A stretch of DNA of 64,000 nucleotides from the NCBI RefSeq assembly GCF_001720485.1, contig NZ_CP017114.1:2170001-2234000 (forward strand), given 5' to 3'. Shown in pieces: positions 47,401-56,121 of this stretch. The stretch comes from Cobetia marina. GTDB lineage: Bacteria > Pseudomonadota > Gammaproteobacteria > Pseudomonadales > Halomonadaceae. How positions within the stretch are numbered: the first letter of the stretch is position 1; each line of letters opens with the position of its first letter. A model generated the notes under the pieces. It was not told the DNA's origin. It saw only the letters and a list, made by a program, of their open reading frames with translations, and did no database searches. Made by a program: the position numbers and the translations under genes.

Positions 47401-48589
47401 CCAGCACATCCGCGCTGGCCACAAGCTCGGCGGCCAGTGGTCCGTCGGCCTTGAGAGAGGCCTCAAGATCCGCCAGCGAGCCCTCAAGCGACAGGCGGAG
47501 CCTTTCATGACGCACGGGGTCGATCAGGGTCTCGGCATTGAGCGTGGCGCTCAGGGGATACTCGTCCTTGAGCGTGACCTGCGCCACGAGATCGGCATTC
47601 ACGTCACGCGAGTCGACCTCGAGACGCGAGAGCGTGATGTCATGCCCTTCCGCCTTGAGCGCCAGCGACAGACGGCTGACCTCATACGGGCTCGGCCCTT
47701 TGAGCGCAAAGTCTTCAATGGCCAGATCAGGGACCTCGATGGTCAGCGGAATATAGACCTCCGGCAAGGCGATGCGCCCGGCCTGCGCTGTCTCATCTGA
47801 GGTCTTGTCTGCAGTCTTGCCAGCCGGCTCTGCGGCATCATCCGTGATGGCCTTGTTCGAGATGGCCCTGGCGGCGGTCTCGGCTTGTGGCGCCACCCTC
47901 TGAGCGTTGACCACTGCGCTCGCCGCTTGCTGCGCCTCAGGCGTGATGCTCACCCCCTCGAGACTCACAGTGTCAGACGTCGCTTGAGCCGCGACGGCAT
48001 CAGCCGGAATGAAACGACTGGTGATCAGGCGTGTCTCGCCCAGCGTCAGCGTACTCACCGATAGCGCGGCCGAGGTATGGAAGTGATCGAAGGTGACGCG
48101 ACTGCCATCCGCCAGCGCCAGGGCGAAGTCATCAATGGCGACCTTGCGCACCTCGATGGGAATCGGCACCACGATGGGCACGTTGAGACTCTCACCGCTC
48201 TCTGGCTCAGGCTCCTCGCTGGCACCGCTATCACTCAGGGTGATGGCGAGCCCGCTGGACTCAAGCGACTCGAGACACAGCTTGCCCTGGAGCAGACAGT
48301 CCTCGCCCCAGGCCAGCGACAGGGAGTCGGCAGTGACGGCCAGTCCCGGCAGGTCCAGCGAGACGTCCTTGAGCGACAGCGCTTCCAGCGGTGAACCTGA
48401 GGCCTGCGAATAATCGATGAAGCCACGTGAGCGTGCCTGATCGAGCACGAGCCCTGTGCCCCACGGGGACAACACGCCCCCGACCAGCAGCATCGTCAGC
48501 CCGATCAGGAACACGAGCAGCCATATCAGCAACCGGATGACCAGGCCGCCCCGACGTACATAGGGATTAGACAATTCCAACATCTCCAT
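44414..48589 (-). CDS. tamB: translocation and assembly module protein TamB
   Basis: A very large inner-membrane-anchored periplasmic protein (about 1391 residues), partner of TamA. One N-terminal helix (VIRLLIWLLVFLIGLTMLLVGG) is followed by a long repetitive beta-rich body and the C-terminal DUF490/TamB domain (LDVRQSKGGVQVFGEVNLVDGTY and later LSYGVGLFSPIAELTLRYKLFRNLY). TamB proteins span the periplasm and are linked to outer-membrane protein assembly and lipid transport. An Ala/Thr/Glu-rich insert sits near residues 220-290. Start ATG 48589 is favoured; ATG 48583 or GTG 48610 are alternatives. tamA is directly upstream in the same direction. Confidence 0.94.
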   Translation of the reverse strand: MEMLELSNPYVRRGGLVIRLLIWLLVFLIGLTMLLVGGVLSPWGTGLVLDQARSRGFIDYSQASGSPLEALSLKDVSLDLPGLAVTADSLSLAWGEDCLLQGKLCLESLESSGLAITLSDSGASEEPEPESGESLNVPIVVPIPIEVRKVAIDDFALALADGSRVTFDHFHTSAALSVSTLTLGETRLITSRFIPADAVAAQATSDTVSLEGVSITPEAQQAASAVVNAQRVAPQAETAARAISNKAITDDAAEPAGKTADKTSDETAQAGRIALPEVYIPLTIEVPDLAIEDFALKGPSPYEVSRLSLALKAEGHDITLSRLEVDSRDVNADLVAQVTLKDEYPLSATLNAETLIDPVRHERLRLSLEGSLADLEASLKADGPLAAELVASADVLDSDLPFEARLSAKRITWPFAAANDAAGDAALAPQKEAQTAHQDNAAKHIAKSQSASFTPDYLVENLALVAKGSLSGYTTTLDAIIEGRDIPRATVSLAGDGDLEHYRWQPLKIALKRGSATTRGEIQWKEGLRVVAQLALDKLHPEDLLPAPTGGGQKAVRGELSGNLAASFHQPLQGPWAVDVSKLDIHGTLLERPLTLTGKLSGNADMQWNVDALELRQGQNRLSANGKIAKTITLAANIDFPALSTLMPDVAGELKGKIDATGTLDKPRLASNFTGRRLQIGENRISDMALSAGVDARKRGVDDPALDIALNADGVRAGGQQIATVALTLGGFLSDHTLQFDTEMAGEMPLSRLGLTLKGGLDKAREHYRGALSPLTANTDFGDFNFDTPARFDANLAKGTVLVQPFCLSREQGGQICVAEPLSAGNDGQAVVTLEGIPLDMAQSAMPESWTIGGATGGKITASWKQGGQRWNADAELAGKLTLAGEDADGNAWSLPETTLQLALEATPEKADLDTQIRLDSAGGIGLTVSVLDPAGAGQLDGSLAIRDIDLSPYRPLVAGMTQLEGKLAGDVKVGGNLSLPSLTGPIALTGVKVQGEGLPVSLSDAQFTVDFDGNSADIEGYLVGNDARWGIDGEAAWPTLDDWTAALNLDGAKNPLELNIAGIGRMRVAPDLEIDASPTLLKLRGDVNVPWTRIEVDQVPPSAVSPSSDTIIIERPSDEDSSNPAELADGSDTAKALNEAGMALDVRIGIHIGPDARLEAMGLKTRLRGDLDVRQSKGGVQVFGEVNLVDGTYKSFGQDLQISKGQVLLAGPPSSPRLNIEAIRDPDNTEDDVTAGVRVTGLASSPSIEIFSDPTMDESSALSYLLRGEGLDSDTSSDSAVTSALIGMSLAQSGQVVGQIGETFGVRDLSLDSSGSGDDSQVVVSGYIAPDLKLSYGVGLFSPIAELTLRYKLFRNLYAEAVSGTAQAVDLLYSFSLGRSELAPRVGKDR

Positions 48590-48742
48590 ATCTTTTATCA
48601 GCTCACCCACCCAGCTGATTGAGCTGAGCAGGCGCTTGCTGCGCTTGAGAGCCGATCACGCGTCCATACAGCGATCACACTTCCCGGCTTCAGGAGGCAC
48701 TCCGTCTCGCCCCCCGATCAGACCTGCGGATCAGGCCTCTGA

Positions 48743-50878
48743 TCAGAACTCCGGCCCGATCGAGAAGTGAATGCGATAATCGTTGTCATCGTCATCGAAG
48801 GGATGGGCGATATCGAGGCGAATCGGGCCCACCGGGGAGATCCAGCGAATCCCCATGCCCGCCGCCGTCTTGAGCTCCAGGGCATCCCAGCCATCGAAGG
48901 CGTTGCCAGCGTCATAGAAGGCCGCGCCCCACCAGTCACCGGTCAGGCGGTAGTCATATTCCAGACTGCTGGTCAGCAGGGAACTCCCGCCTTCATCATC
49001 CCCGTCATCATCTTCCGGCGAGAGGCTCTCGTAGGAGTAACCGCGAACACTGCTGTCGCCGCCAGCATAGAAGCGCTTGGAGTTGGGCATGCCGTGGAAG
49101 TTATCGGTGTCGAGGTTACCGATACCGGCACGCGCCACGAAACGGTGATTGTTGCCGATGGAGCGAATCCAGTTGGTATCGAACTGGGTCCACACGAAGT
49201 TTTCATCAGATCCCCAGATCTGATTGCCGTACTCTACCGTCAGCTTCTGACGATCCCCCCACATGGGGAAGGCCTTGGGACGAGTTCGTGTCCGCGTCCA
49301 GCTGACCCCCGGATACAGCAGAAACACCTGACCAGTATCTGAGGCGATGGTGAAGTCGTCATAGCTCGCGCCCAGGTAAATCTTCTGCTGCCAGCCATTG
49401 TCGAATTTCCACTCACGCCCGAAACGCACTGTCGTTTCATTGCTGGTCTCATCATCGTCGTCGACGATGGCCACCCCGTACTCCAGCACATAGCTGTCCT
49501 TGAGCGGGTCAGCCAAGGGCATGCGGTATTCACCCTCGAAGGTCTGCTCCGGTGAGGAGAGGAACAGGCTGTTGGTCATGCTATGGCCATAGCGATTGAC
49601 CCACGGCATCTCCCAGCTGAACTGCAGGCGTGGCCCGACATCCGTGGCGTAACCGATGCCCGTCTCGAACTTGTGGCGGTCGGCGGGAATCAGGCTGATG
49701 TCCACGGGAATGATGGGACCGTTGGCCGTCTTGACCGCCGCCTCCAGCGCATCGCCAGTCAGTACCGGCGTGTCGCTGCCGGAGGCTTGATCAGTACCCG
49801 CTTCACTCGCAGCACCGCCGGCGGCCAAGGTCGCCTGCCCGGGAGGCACCGACGAGGCTGATCGTGAGGACGCGCCAGCACGACGATTCGTCTCTGTGTC
49901 ACGGTCTTTCTCACTGCCTTTTTGACTGTCTTGCTCGACGTCAGTCCGCTCGACATCGGCAAGCCATGACCCCTCATACCCCTGTGCCTCGGCATAGGCT
50001 GTCTTGACGTTGCGCGTCTTGATCTTGCTGTCAGGGCTGGTGGTCTTGAGTTCAGCGCCCGGATTGAGCTGTGGCTTGATGGCGGCCGAGCGGAACCAGC
50101 CTGCCTCACTCAGCCGCTGGTTGAACTGGGTCAGCTTGCCGGCTTCGTAATAATCCCCCGTCTGGAACGGCTGCATGGCCTTGACGCGATCCAGCTCTAT
50201 CTGGCTGTTGAGATAGGTGATATCGCCGAAGCGGTAACGCTGACCGCTCTGCATGACCAGATAGATACGTGCCGAGTGCAACCAGGGGCGCACCTCGATG
50301 CGCTGCTGGGAGAAGGAGGTATCGAAATAGCCGCGCTCGAGACTGAGCGACGCCAGAGTCGACTTGAGGCTGTCGTAGCGAGAGTGACGCAGCACATCGC
50401 CTTCCTCGAGGTTGGCATCGGCCAGCGCCTTCTTCATGACCTTGTCGCGCGCGGCGTCGCCCTCGAGTCGCAGCTCCAGTGTCTCGATGGTGACCGGCTC
50501 ACCGGCATCCACCGTCACCACCACATCATCGCCCCCCAGCAACCCCTTCTCGGGATAGCGGAGAGTGATCTGAGCGTCGTAGTAACCGAAGGCCTGCAGC
50601 GCTTCCTGGATGCGCCGGATGATCTCGTCCTCGTAGCGCTCGGCCGGGACATCCTCCTCCAACGTCAGCCCCGCCAGATAATTGACCACGTTGGTGGCAG
50701 CGGCGCCTTTCAGCCCTTTCACCGCGGCATCCAGCGCCAATGCCTGTGGTGCCAGCAGCAGGCCGGTGCACAGGACCAGCGGCTTGCTCCAGCGCAGATA
50801 GCGGCGTGCAGCGTCGTTGCTCAACACCTTGCCTCGAGGCTCGAGCGAACCCGCTCTCCCATTCTTGTCGCCACTCAT
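48743..50878 (-). CDS. tamA: outer-membrane autotransporter assembly factor TamA, with a long hinge insertion
   Basis: A 711-residue Omp85-family protein. The signal peptide follows a 30-residue leader (VLCTGLLLAPQALA-LD). Three POTRA domains span about residues 50-270, and the 16-strand barrel about 400-711, with the conserved HKFETGIGYATDVGPR and the L6 loop GGDSSVRGYSYE. Between POTRA 3 and the barrel lie about 115 extra residues (272-388), charged and Ser/Ala/Gly-rich. A second acidic insert (SPEDDDGDDEGG) sits after the VRGY motif. GGGA before ATG 50878 supports the start. tamB follows after 153 bases. TamA works with TamB in outer-membrane biogenesis. Confidence 0.93.
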   Translation of the reverse strand: MSGDKNGRAGSLEPRGKVLSNDAARRYLRWSKPLVLCTGLLLAPQALALDAAVKGLKGAAATNVVNYLAGLTLEEDVPAERYEDEIIRRIQEALQAFGYYDAQITLRYPEKGLLGGDDVVVTVDAGEPVTIETLELRLEGDAARDKVMKKALADANLEEGDVLRHSRYDSLKSTLASLSLERGYFDTSFSQQRIEVRPWLHSARIYLVMQSGQRYRFGDITYLNSQIELDRVKAMQPFQTGDYYEAGKLTQFNQRLSEAGWFRSAAIKPQLNPGAELKTTSPDSKIKTRNVKTAYAEAQGYEGSWLADVERTDVEQDSQKGSEKDRDTETNRRAGASSRSASSVPPGQATLAAGGAASEAGTDQASGSDTPVLTGDALEAAVKTANGPIIPVDISLIPADRHKFETGIGYATDVGPRLQFSWEMPWVNRYGHSMTNSLFLSSPEQTFEGEYRMPLADPLKDSYVLEYGVAIVDDDDETSNETTVRFGREWKFDNGWQQKIYLGASYDDFTIASDTGQVFLLYPGVSWTRTRTRPKAFPMWGDRQKLTVEYGNQIWGSDENFVWTQFDTNWIRSIGNNHRFVARAGIGNLDTDNFHGMPNSKRFYAGGDSSVRGYSYESLSPEDDDGDDEGGSSLLTSSLEYDYRLTGDWWGAAFYDAGNAFDGWDALELKTAAGMGIRWISPVGPIRLDIAHPFDDDDNDYRIHFSIGPEF

Positions 50879-51011
50879 TGCACGTCCCTTGTTAGGTACT
50901 CATGCGAGTACTGTCCATCACTGTTACTGACCATATGTCATCTGCCGCAGGCCGGTTCGGGGAGGTTCGTGTCCTTCACGGGTACGTGACCCTCCAGGAT
51001 TCCATCACTGC

Positions 51012-52178
51012 TCAGCGCTCCAGGCGCGCGACTCGCTGCTCCAACCGGGACAGCTGACTCAACATGGACGCCACACGGCCACTCAACTGCCGACGGCTGG
51101 CATCCAGGGAGCGCAGCTGCTCGTCCTGCGGGGATGCCTCACCCAGGGCTTCCAGCCCGGCGCTCAGCGCCGTCTGCTGGCGTCGCAGCTCCCCCAGCTG
51201 GGAAGACAGCGACGTCTGGGTCTTGCTCAACGGCGCGAGCCGGGAGTCCACCAACCCCGTCAGGGACGCCTGCTGCTGCTCGAGCTTGCGACGCAACGCG
51301 TCCAACGCCTCCTGCTGGGACTGCTTGAAGGCCGTCAGCGCCTGCGAGCTTGCCTGGCGATCCTCTGTCGTCGCCTCATCCTGCGCCTGCCTGAGGGCGT
51401 CCCACTGCGAGGCGAGACGCTCAAGCTGCGCGGCCTGCTGATCCAGGCGGCTGGACTGATCGCTCAGGCGTTGCTCGAGTCGGGGCAGCGACTGCTGCTG
51501 CGCTTGCTCGACTGCCTTGAGCTCGGTCTCGAGATGGGCCAGGGTGTCAGCCTGTGCGTCGAGGCGTGCCTTGAGCGTCGCACGCCCATCCCGGCTCAAG
51601 GACTCAAGGGCACTGACGGAGCCCTGCAAGGCACTCAGCAAGGTGGTGCGGTTGTCACCCGCCTGGCGTAGTCCCTCGAGCTGGGCCTCGGTGGACTCGG
51701 CAAGCGCTGCGAGACGACTCGCCTGCGCGTCCTGCGATGCCGTCAGCGTGTCCGAGAGCGCGGCAAGACGCTCCTGCCAGGCGGCCTGCTGTTCAGCGAG
51801 GCTGTCGGCAAGGGATTCATCGGTCTGCGTGAGGCCGTCGATGCGCGCACTCAGCGACTCGTCCACCCGCGTGGTGAGCTGGGCAAGCCGCTCATCCACA
51901 TCCCCCAGCAGCCGGGCGTCGTTCTCGACATCGCCCTTGAGTCCCGAGACCTGACGACTCAGCTGATCACTCTGCTGGCCTCGCATGTCCTGAAGCTGCT
52001 GCAATTGCCATTGCTGCCAGGCGACCACCCCTCCCAGTGCCAGCACGCACACCCACAGCGGCCAACGACGCGGGGGCGGGGCTGCATCAGGATGACGGGC
52101 CAGCGCTTCATCACGCCGTGCTATCAGTGATTCCTCCCGGGAATTGTCCATCGAAGGTTCCGTAGTGTCCTGCCGCAT
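51012..52178 (-). CDS. membrane-anchored coiled-coil protein of unknown function
   Basis: A 388-residue protein. About 50 polar residues precede one transmembrane segment (WPLWVCVLALGGVVAW), after which almost the whole protein is alpha-helical coiled coil rich in Gln, Leu, Ala, Ser and Arg, ending in SMLSQLSRLEQRVARLER. There is no recognisable domain. Topology is probably N-in with a periplasmic coil. CCAGTCATGGAGCCAGT before ATG 52178 supports the start; ATG 52151 is another. It lies 133 bases upstream of tamA in the same direction, so it may be part of that envelope unit. The low-complexity coil makes any similarity search hit unreliable. Confidence 0.75.
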   Translation of the reverse strand: MRQDTTEPSMDNSREESLIARRDEALARHPDAAPPPRRWPLWVCVLALGGVVAWQQWQLQQLQDMRGQQSDQLSRQVSGLKGDVENDARLLGDVDERLAQLTTRVDESLSARIDGLTQTDESLADSLAEQQAAWQERLAALSDTLTASQDAQASRLAALAESTEAQLEGLRQAGDNRTTLLSALQGSVSALESLSRDGRATLKARLDAQADTLAHLETELKAVEQAQQQSLPRLEQRLSDQSSRLDQQAAQLERLASQWDALRQAQDEATTEDRQASSQALTAFKQSQQEALDALRRKLEQQQASLTGLVDSRLAPLSKTQTSLSSQLGELRRQQTALSAGLEALGEASPQDEQLRSLDASRRQLSGRVASMLSQLSRLEQRVARLER

Positions 52179-52757
52179 ACTGGCTCCATGACTGGCACAT
52201 CGACTCAAGGTTCCAGCGACAGGCGTCGGCATCATCCGCGGCAAGGCCCGAGCCTCATGCGACACCTGGAGGGAAAACGCCCGTATCCCGCTGATTGACT
52301 GGCCGGTTTTCGGTTGCCGGCTCTGCCGAGTCTAACAGCAGACCCCGGCCATCTCATCAGGTTCCCCAGCAGCACGGCCCGCGGTCCCTCTCATGTAACC
52401 GCACTGTACCTTCCCGCCAGACAGCGACGTCGCCCGCGATACCTGACATCGCTCACCGACATCCTTCGGTGCTTTCCCGCCAGCAGGTCCCGGCGGCGTT
52501 GGCCTGCAGGAACACGAGTGCTATAGTGCAAAGCACTGCGACTCTCGCAGCCTCTGGCTTCGTAGCTATCTGGATTCACAAGGTTTTTCACGCTAATTGC
52601 ACATTTTCCATCATGTGCTGGCTGAATGGATCCCTGGCGATTGTCTCCTCGTCGCCTGACGTCGAAGAGAACACTGAAGGAGGCTTGAAAGCCTTCATGC
52701 CTGCCCCAACGAAGTCAGAGCAAGATTCTATTGGTGAGGAAAAGGAGCTTATCCCCC
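52179..52757. other. divergent intergenic region upstream of sodB
   Basis: 579 bases without a convincing gene. It contains the upstream region of the coiled-coil gene and the promoter region of sodB. A small inverted repeat AGTGCT / AGCACT (52517-52522, 52532-52537) surrounds a TATAGT. No clear Fur box was found. Confidence 0.5.
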
Positions 52758-53342
52758 ATGGCATTTGAACTCCCGGCACTGCCGTACGAAAAGAACGCAC
52801 TCGAGCCGACCATCTCCGCCGAGACCCTTGAGTACCATTACGGCAAGCATCACCAGGCCTACGTCACCAAGCTCAACAGCATGGTCGAAGGCACTGCGGA
52901 CGCAGAGAAGTCTCTGGAAGACATCATCCAGAGCGCTCAGGGCGGCCTGTTCAACCAGGCAGCTCAGGTGTGGAACCACACCTTCTACTGGCACTGCCTG
53001 TCTCCGAACGGTGGTGGCGAGCCGACAGGCCCGCTGGCAGATGCCATCGTGGCCAAGTGGGGCTCCGTCGCTGACTTCAAGGAAGCCTTCAACACTTCCG
53101 CTGCCGGCAACTTCGGTTCCGGTTGGACCTGGCTGGTCAAGAACGCTCAGGGCGAGCTGGAAATCGTCAACACTGACGACGCAGACACCCCGATCGCCAA
53201 GGCAGGCCAGACCCCGCTGCTGACCGTCGACGTCTGGGAACACGCCTACTACGTCGACTACCGCAACGCGCGTCCGAAGTATCTGGAAAGCATCTGGAAC
53301 ATCATCAACTGGGACTTCGCTGCACAGAACTTCGCAGCCTGA
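52758..53342 (+). CDS. sodB: iron superoxide dismutase
   Basis: A 194-residue Fe/Mn-type superoxide dismutase. Metal ligands: His 27 in YHYGKHHQAYV, His in QVWNHTFYWHCL, and Asp plus His in LTVDVWEHAYYVDY. The Fe-type hallmark is AAGNFGSGWTWLV with GGGEPTGPLADAI, so iron is likely. Cytoplasmic. GGAAAAGGAGCTTATCCCC precedes ATG 52758, the start conserved in the family (MAFELPALPY). A strong terminator follows. Very secure. Confidence 0.97.
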   Translation: MAFELPALPYEKNALEPTISAETLEYHYGKHHQAYVTKLNSMVEGTADAEKSLEDIIQSAQGGLFNQAAQVWNHTFYWHCLSPNGGGEPTGPLADAIVAKWGSVADFKEAFNTSAAGNFGSGWTWLVKNAQGELEIVNTDDADTPIAKAGQTPLLTVDVWEHAYYVDYRNARPKYLESIWNIINWDFAAQNFAA

Positions 53343-53444
53343 GACACCCGGCATGAGTGATGGCACCTTCACTTCACTCTCACATCAGACGTCATGGATG
53401 ATATGACCTGACAGTGACGTTCGAGTGAGAGGATGGTGCAAGGA

Positions 53445-53474
53445 AAGACCCCGCCAATCGGCGGGGTCTTTTGG
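53445..53474 (+). terminator. rho-independent terminator after sodB
   Basis: Stem AAGACCCCGCC (53445-53455) / GGCGGGGTCTT (53460-53470), loop AATC, then TTGG; A- and T-rich flanks. Confidence 0.9.
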
Positions 53475-53603
53475 TTTCTGACTCCCCTATCGCCTGATGA
53501 TCCTTTACGAAGCGCGCTGGCAGATGACATGCCGCCTCGCCATTTGCTAGCCTGCAAGGTAGAACATTCACTCTACTCTTCCGTCATCCCCAGAGGGAAC
53601 GTC

Positions 53604-54728
53604 ATGCCATCCGATATCACCTCCTCGTTACCCGACACCATGCTCGCCATCGTGACCACCGGCCACGGCGGCTATGAACGCCTCGAGGCGCAAGAACGGC
53701 CTGTCCCTGTGCCAGACAAGGGGGAAGTGCTGATCAAGGTACTGGCGGCTGGCATGAACAATACCGAGATCAATACGCGCCTTGGCTGGTATTCCTCCAG
53801 CATCACCACGGCCACGAACCAGGCCAGCAGCCAGCACGACACCTCGGCTGGCGAGACGACAATCGACAAGCCGGTCCCGCCTGAAGGTGGCTGGAAGGGC
53901 GAGACGCCCTTCCCCCTGATCCAGGGAACCGACTGCTGTGGTGAAGTGGTCGCGCTCGGCGAAGGTGCCGACACAGCGCTGCTCGGCAAGCGCGTACTGG
54001 TGCGGGCCTGCATGCGCAGTGCAGGCTGGGAGTCACTGGAAAACGAATGGATGGGCTCTGACTTCGATGGCGCCTTCGCGCAATTCGTCAGTATCCGGGC
54101 CAGTGACGTCTTCCCGGTTGAATGTGACTGGAGCGACGTGGAACTGGGCTCACTGCCCTGCGCCTATGGCACAGCGGAGAACATGCTGGAACAGGCCGAG
54201 CTCACATCCGGCGAACGTGTACTGGTCACCGGCGCGTCGGGCGGCGTCGGCTCCGCCACCCTGCAACTGGCCAAGCGACGTGGCGCCATCGTCTATGCTG
54301 TGGCAGGCGCTTCCAAGCATGAGGCCCTGCGAACGCTGGGGGTCGACAGACTGTTTGATCGCCATGCGGACCTGGTCGCCGAACTCGGGCATGAATCCGT
54401 CGATCTGGTGGTCGACAATGTCGCCGGCGATGACTTCCCGGTGATGCTCAAGCTGTTGTCACGTGGAGGCCGGCTGGTGACCACCGGCGCCATCGCCGGG
54501 CCCATGGTCACCCTGGACCTGCGTGATCTGTACCTCAAGAATCTCCGCCTGCTGGGCACCACCGCCTGGTGCAAGGCGACCTTCCCCAATCTCGTGCGCT
54601 ACGTGGAGCGCGGGGAGATTCGCCCCTTGATCGCGGCGAGCTTCCCGCTGAAGGATATCGCCAAGGCCCAGAAGGCCTTCCTCGAGAAGACCCATGTCGG
54701 CAAGTTCGTGCTTGAGCCCTGGGCCTGA
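53604..54728 (+). CDS. zinc-type alcohol dehydrogenase family oxidoreductase
   Basis: A 374-residue medium-chain dehydrogenase/reductase. The GroES-like part has GEVLIKVLAAGMNNTEINTR and GTDCCGEVVALGEG. The Rossmann part carries the NADPH motif VLVTGASGGVGSATLQLAKR and then LVVDNVAGDD. The usual catalytic zinc set is not clear and NNTEIN suggests a quinone-reductase-like member that may not need zinc. There is an unusual polar insert (about residues 62-90, Ser/Thr-rich). GAGGGAACGTC precedes ATG 53604. It stands alone between two terminators. Substrate unknown. Confidence 0.85.
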   Translation: MPSDITSSLPDTMLAIVTTGHGGYERLEAQERPVPVPDKGEVLIKVLAAGMNNTEINTRLGWYSSSITTATNQASSQHDTSAGETTIDKPVPPEGGWKGETPFPLIQGTDCCGEVVALGEGADTALLGKRVLVRACMRSAGWESLENEWMGSDFDGAFAQFVSIRASDVFPVECDWSDVELGSLPCAYGTAENMLEQAELTSGERVLVTGASGGVGSATLQLAKRRGAIVYAVAGASKHEALRTLGVDRLFDRHADLVAELGHESVDLVVDNVAGDDFPVMLKLLSRGGRLVTTGAIAGPMVTLDLRDLYLKNLRLLGTTAWCKATFPNLVRYVERGEIRPLIAASFPLKDIAKAQKAFLEKTHVGKFVLEPWA

Positions 54729-54752
54729 TGAGCCACAGGAGTGACCAAGGAA

Positions 54753-54785
54753 AAGGCCCCATCCGTTGCCGGATGGGGCCTTGTT
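54753..54785. terminator. terminator between the dehydrogenase gene and the UGDH-like gene
   Basis: AAGGCCCCATCCG (54753-54765) pairs with CGGATGGGGCCTT (54770-54782), loop TTGC, between convergent genes. Confidence 0.88.
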
Positions 54786-54831
54786 CATGCCAGGCGAATG
54801 TCATGCACATTCGTCAGGTACCGAGACGGTG

Positions 54832-56118
54832 TCACGGCGTCGCGCGACGCCCGATGCCTCGGTAGGTCAGCCCCTGGCTGGCCACGTAGCTGGGGTCATA
54901 GATATTGCGACCGTCCAGCACCAGCTTCGCGCCCAGCTCACGCTTGAGACGCTGCCAGTCTGGATTCCAGTAACACTTCCATTCGGTGACCAGCATCAGG
55001 GCGTCCGCCCCTTCGAGGGCGTCGTACATGTTGCCATCGACCAGCTCCAGCAAGGGGTGAGCGCCACAGGCCTCGCCCAACGCGGACAGCGCCGCCGGAT
55101 CATGCACACGAACGCGCACGCCCTGAGCCCACAACGCCTCGAGCAGCGTCAACACCGGCGCATGGTCGATACGCGCCGTGCCCGGTTTGAACGCCGCCCC
55201 CCAGATGGCGATGGTGCGACCGCGCAGCTCGCCATCGAAGTGCTGCCACAGCTTGCGGAACAGAGTCTCCTTCTTGGCCTCGTTGATGTCGAGAACATGC
55301 TCGAGCAGCAGCGATTCACGTCCGGTCTCATGCTGGACATCGGCCAGACGCATCAGGTCGCGCGAGAAGTTGGGACCACCGAAGCCACAGCCCGGATACA
55401 GATAGCCGAAGCCGATGCGCGGGTCGGCGCCCATGCCCTGGCGCACGTACTCGACGTCCACCTCGAGGGAATCCGCAAGCCCGGCGACTTCGTTCATGTA
55501 ACTGATCCGGGTCGCCAACATGCCATTGATGGCCAGCTTGGTCAGCTCGGCGGCGCGGCGCGGCATGATCTGGAAGACATCTTCCCGACGATTGAAGGCG
55601 CGCAGAAGCTCCTGGACGCGACGTGTCGCGACCTCGGACTCGCTGCCCAGCAACCAGCGCGCGGGGCGCTCGAAGGTCGCCAGTGAGCGCCCCTCTTCCA
55701 GCATGTCCGGCAAGGCCACCGCATATTGATCATCCCGCGACAGCAGCGCCTCGAAACGCTCGGTGGTCCCGACAGGGAAGGTCGAATTGTTGACCAGCAC
55801 CGTCGGCTCCGCGAGTGTCGAGACGACCTGCTCGATACGCGCCAGAGCACCCTCACGTTGATCCGGCGAGACGGCCACCCAGTGCACATCGATGCGACGC
55901 AGTGAACCAAGCCCCTTCACCAGCGTCAGATCGCCACGTTCGACGTGGCGGTCCAGCCGCTCTCGCAGGCCCGGCTCACTGTTCAGCCAGTCGACCCGGT
56001 CCAGTGACTCCCAGTCCATGTCTTCATGCGGCCACCACCAGACATTGTGGCCGACACTCGCCAAGGCGGCACTGGCCGTGGCAGCCGCCAGTTCGCTTCC
56101 GTGCACCAGCACCTGCAT
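54832..56118 (-). CDS. UDP-glucose/GDP-mannose dehydrogenase-like protein lacking the catalytic Cys
   Basis: A 428-residue protein with the full three-domain layout of UDP-glucose 6-dehydrogenase. Retained blocks are NNSTFPVGTTERF, the substrate Lys/Asn segment ELTKLAINGMLATRISYMNE, IWGAAFKPGT and LDGRNIYDP. Three key sites are altered: the N-terminal glycine-rich NAD loop reads VLVHGSELAAATASAA; the usual GGSCFPKD active-site motif is GGPNFSRD, so the catalytic Cys is Asn 250; and the usual TDDxRxAP reads TARIDHAP. I infer a catalytically impaired or repurposed paralogue. It lies three bases downstream of galU, whose product would be its normal substrate. SD is not strong; start ATG 56118. 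Confidence 0.88.
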   Translation of the reverse strand: MQVLVHGSELAAATASAALASVGHNVWWWPHEDMDWESLDRVDWLNSEPGLRERLDRHVERGDLTLVKGLGSLRRIDVHWVAVSPDQREGALARIEQVVSTLAEPTVLVNNSTFPVGTTERFEALLSRDDQYAVALPDMLEEGRSLATFERPARWLLGSESEVATRRVQELLRAFNRREDVFQIMPRRAAELTKLAINGMLATRISYMNEVAGLADSLEVDVEYVRQGMGADPRIGFGYLYPGCGFGGPNFSRDLMRLADVQHETGRESLLLEHVLDINEAKKETLFRKLWQHFDGELRGRTIAIWGAAFKPGTARIDHAPVLTLLEALWAQGVRVRVHDPAALSALGEACGAHPLLELVDGNMYDALEGADALMLVTEWKCYWNPDWQRLKRELGAKLVLDGRNIYDPSYVASQGLTYRGIGRRATP

Positions 56119-56121
56119 GGC

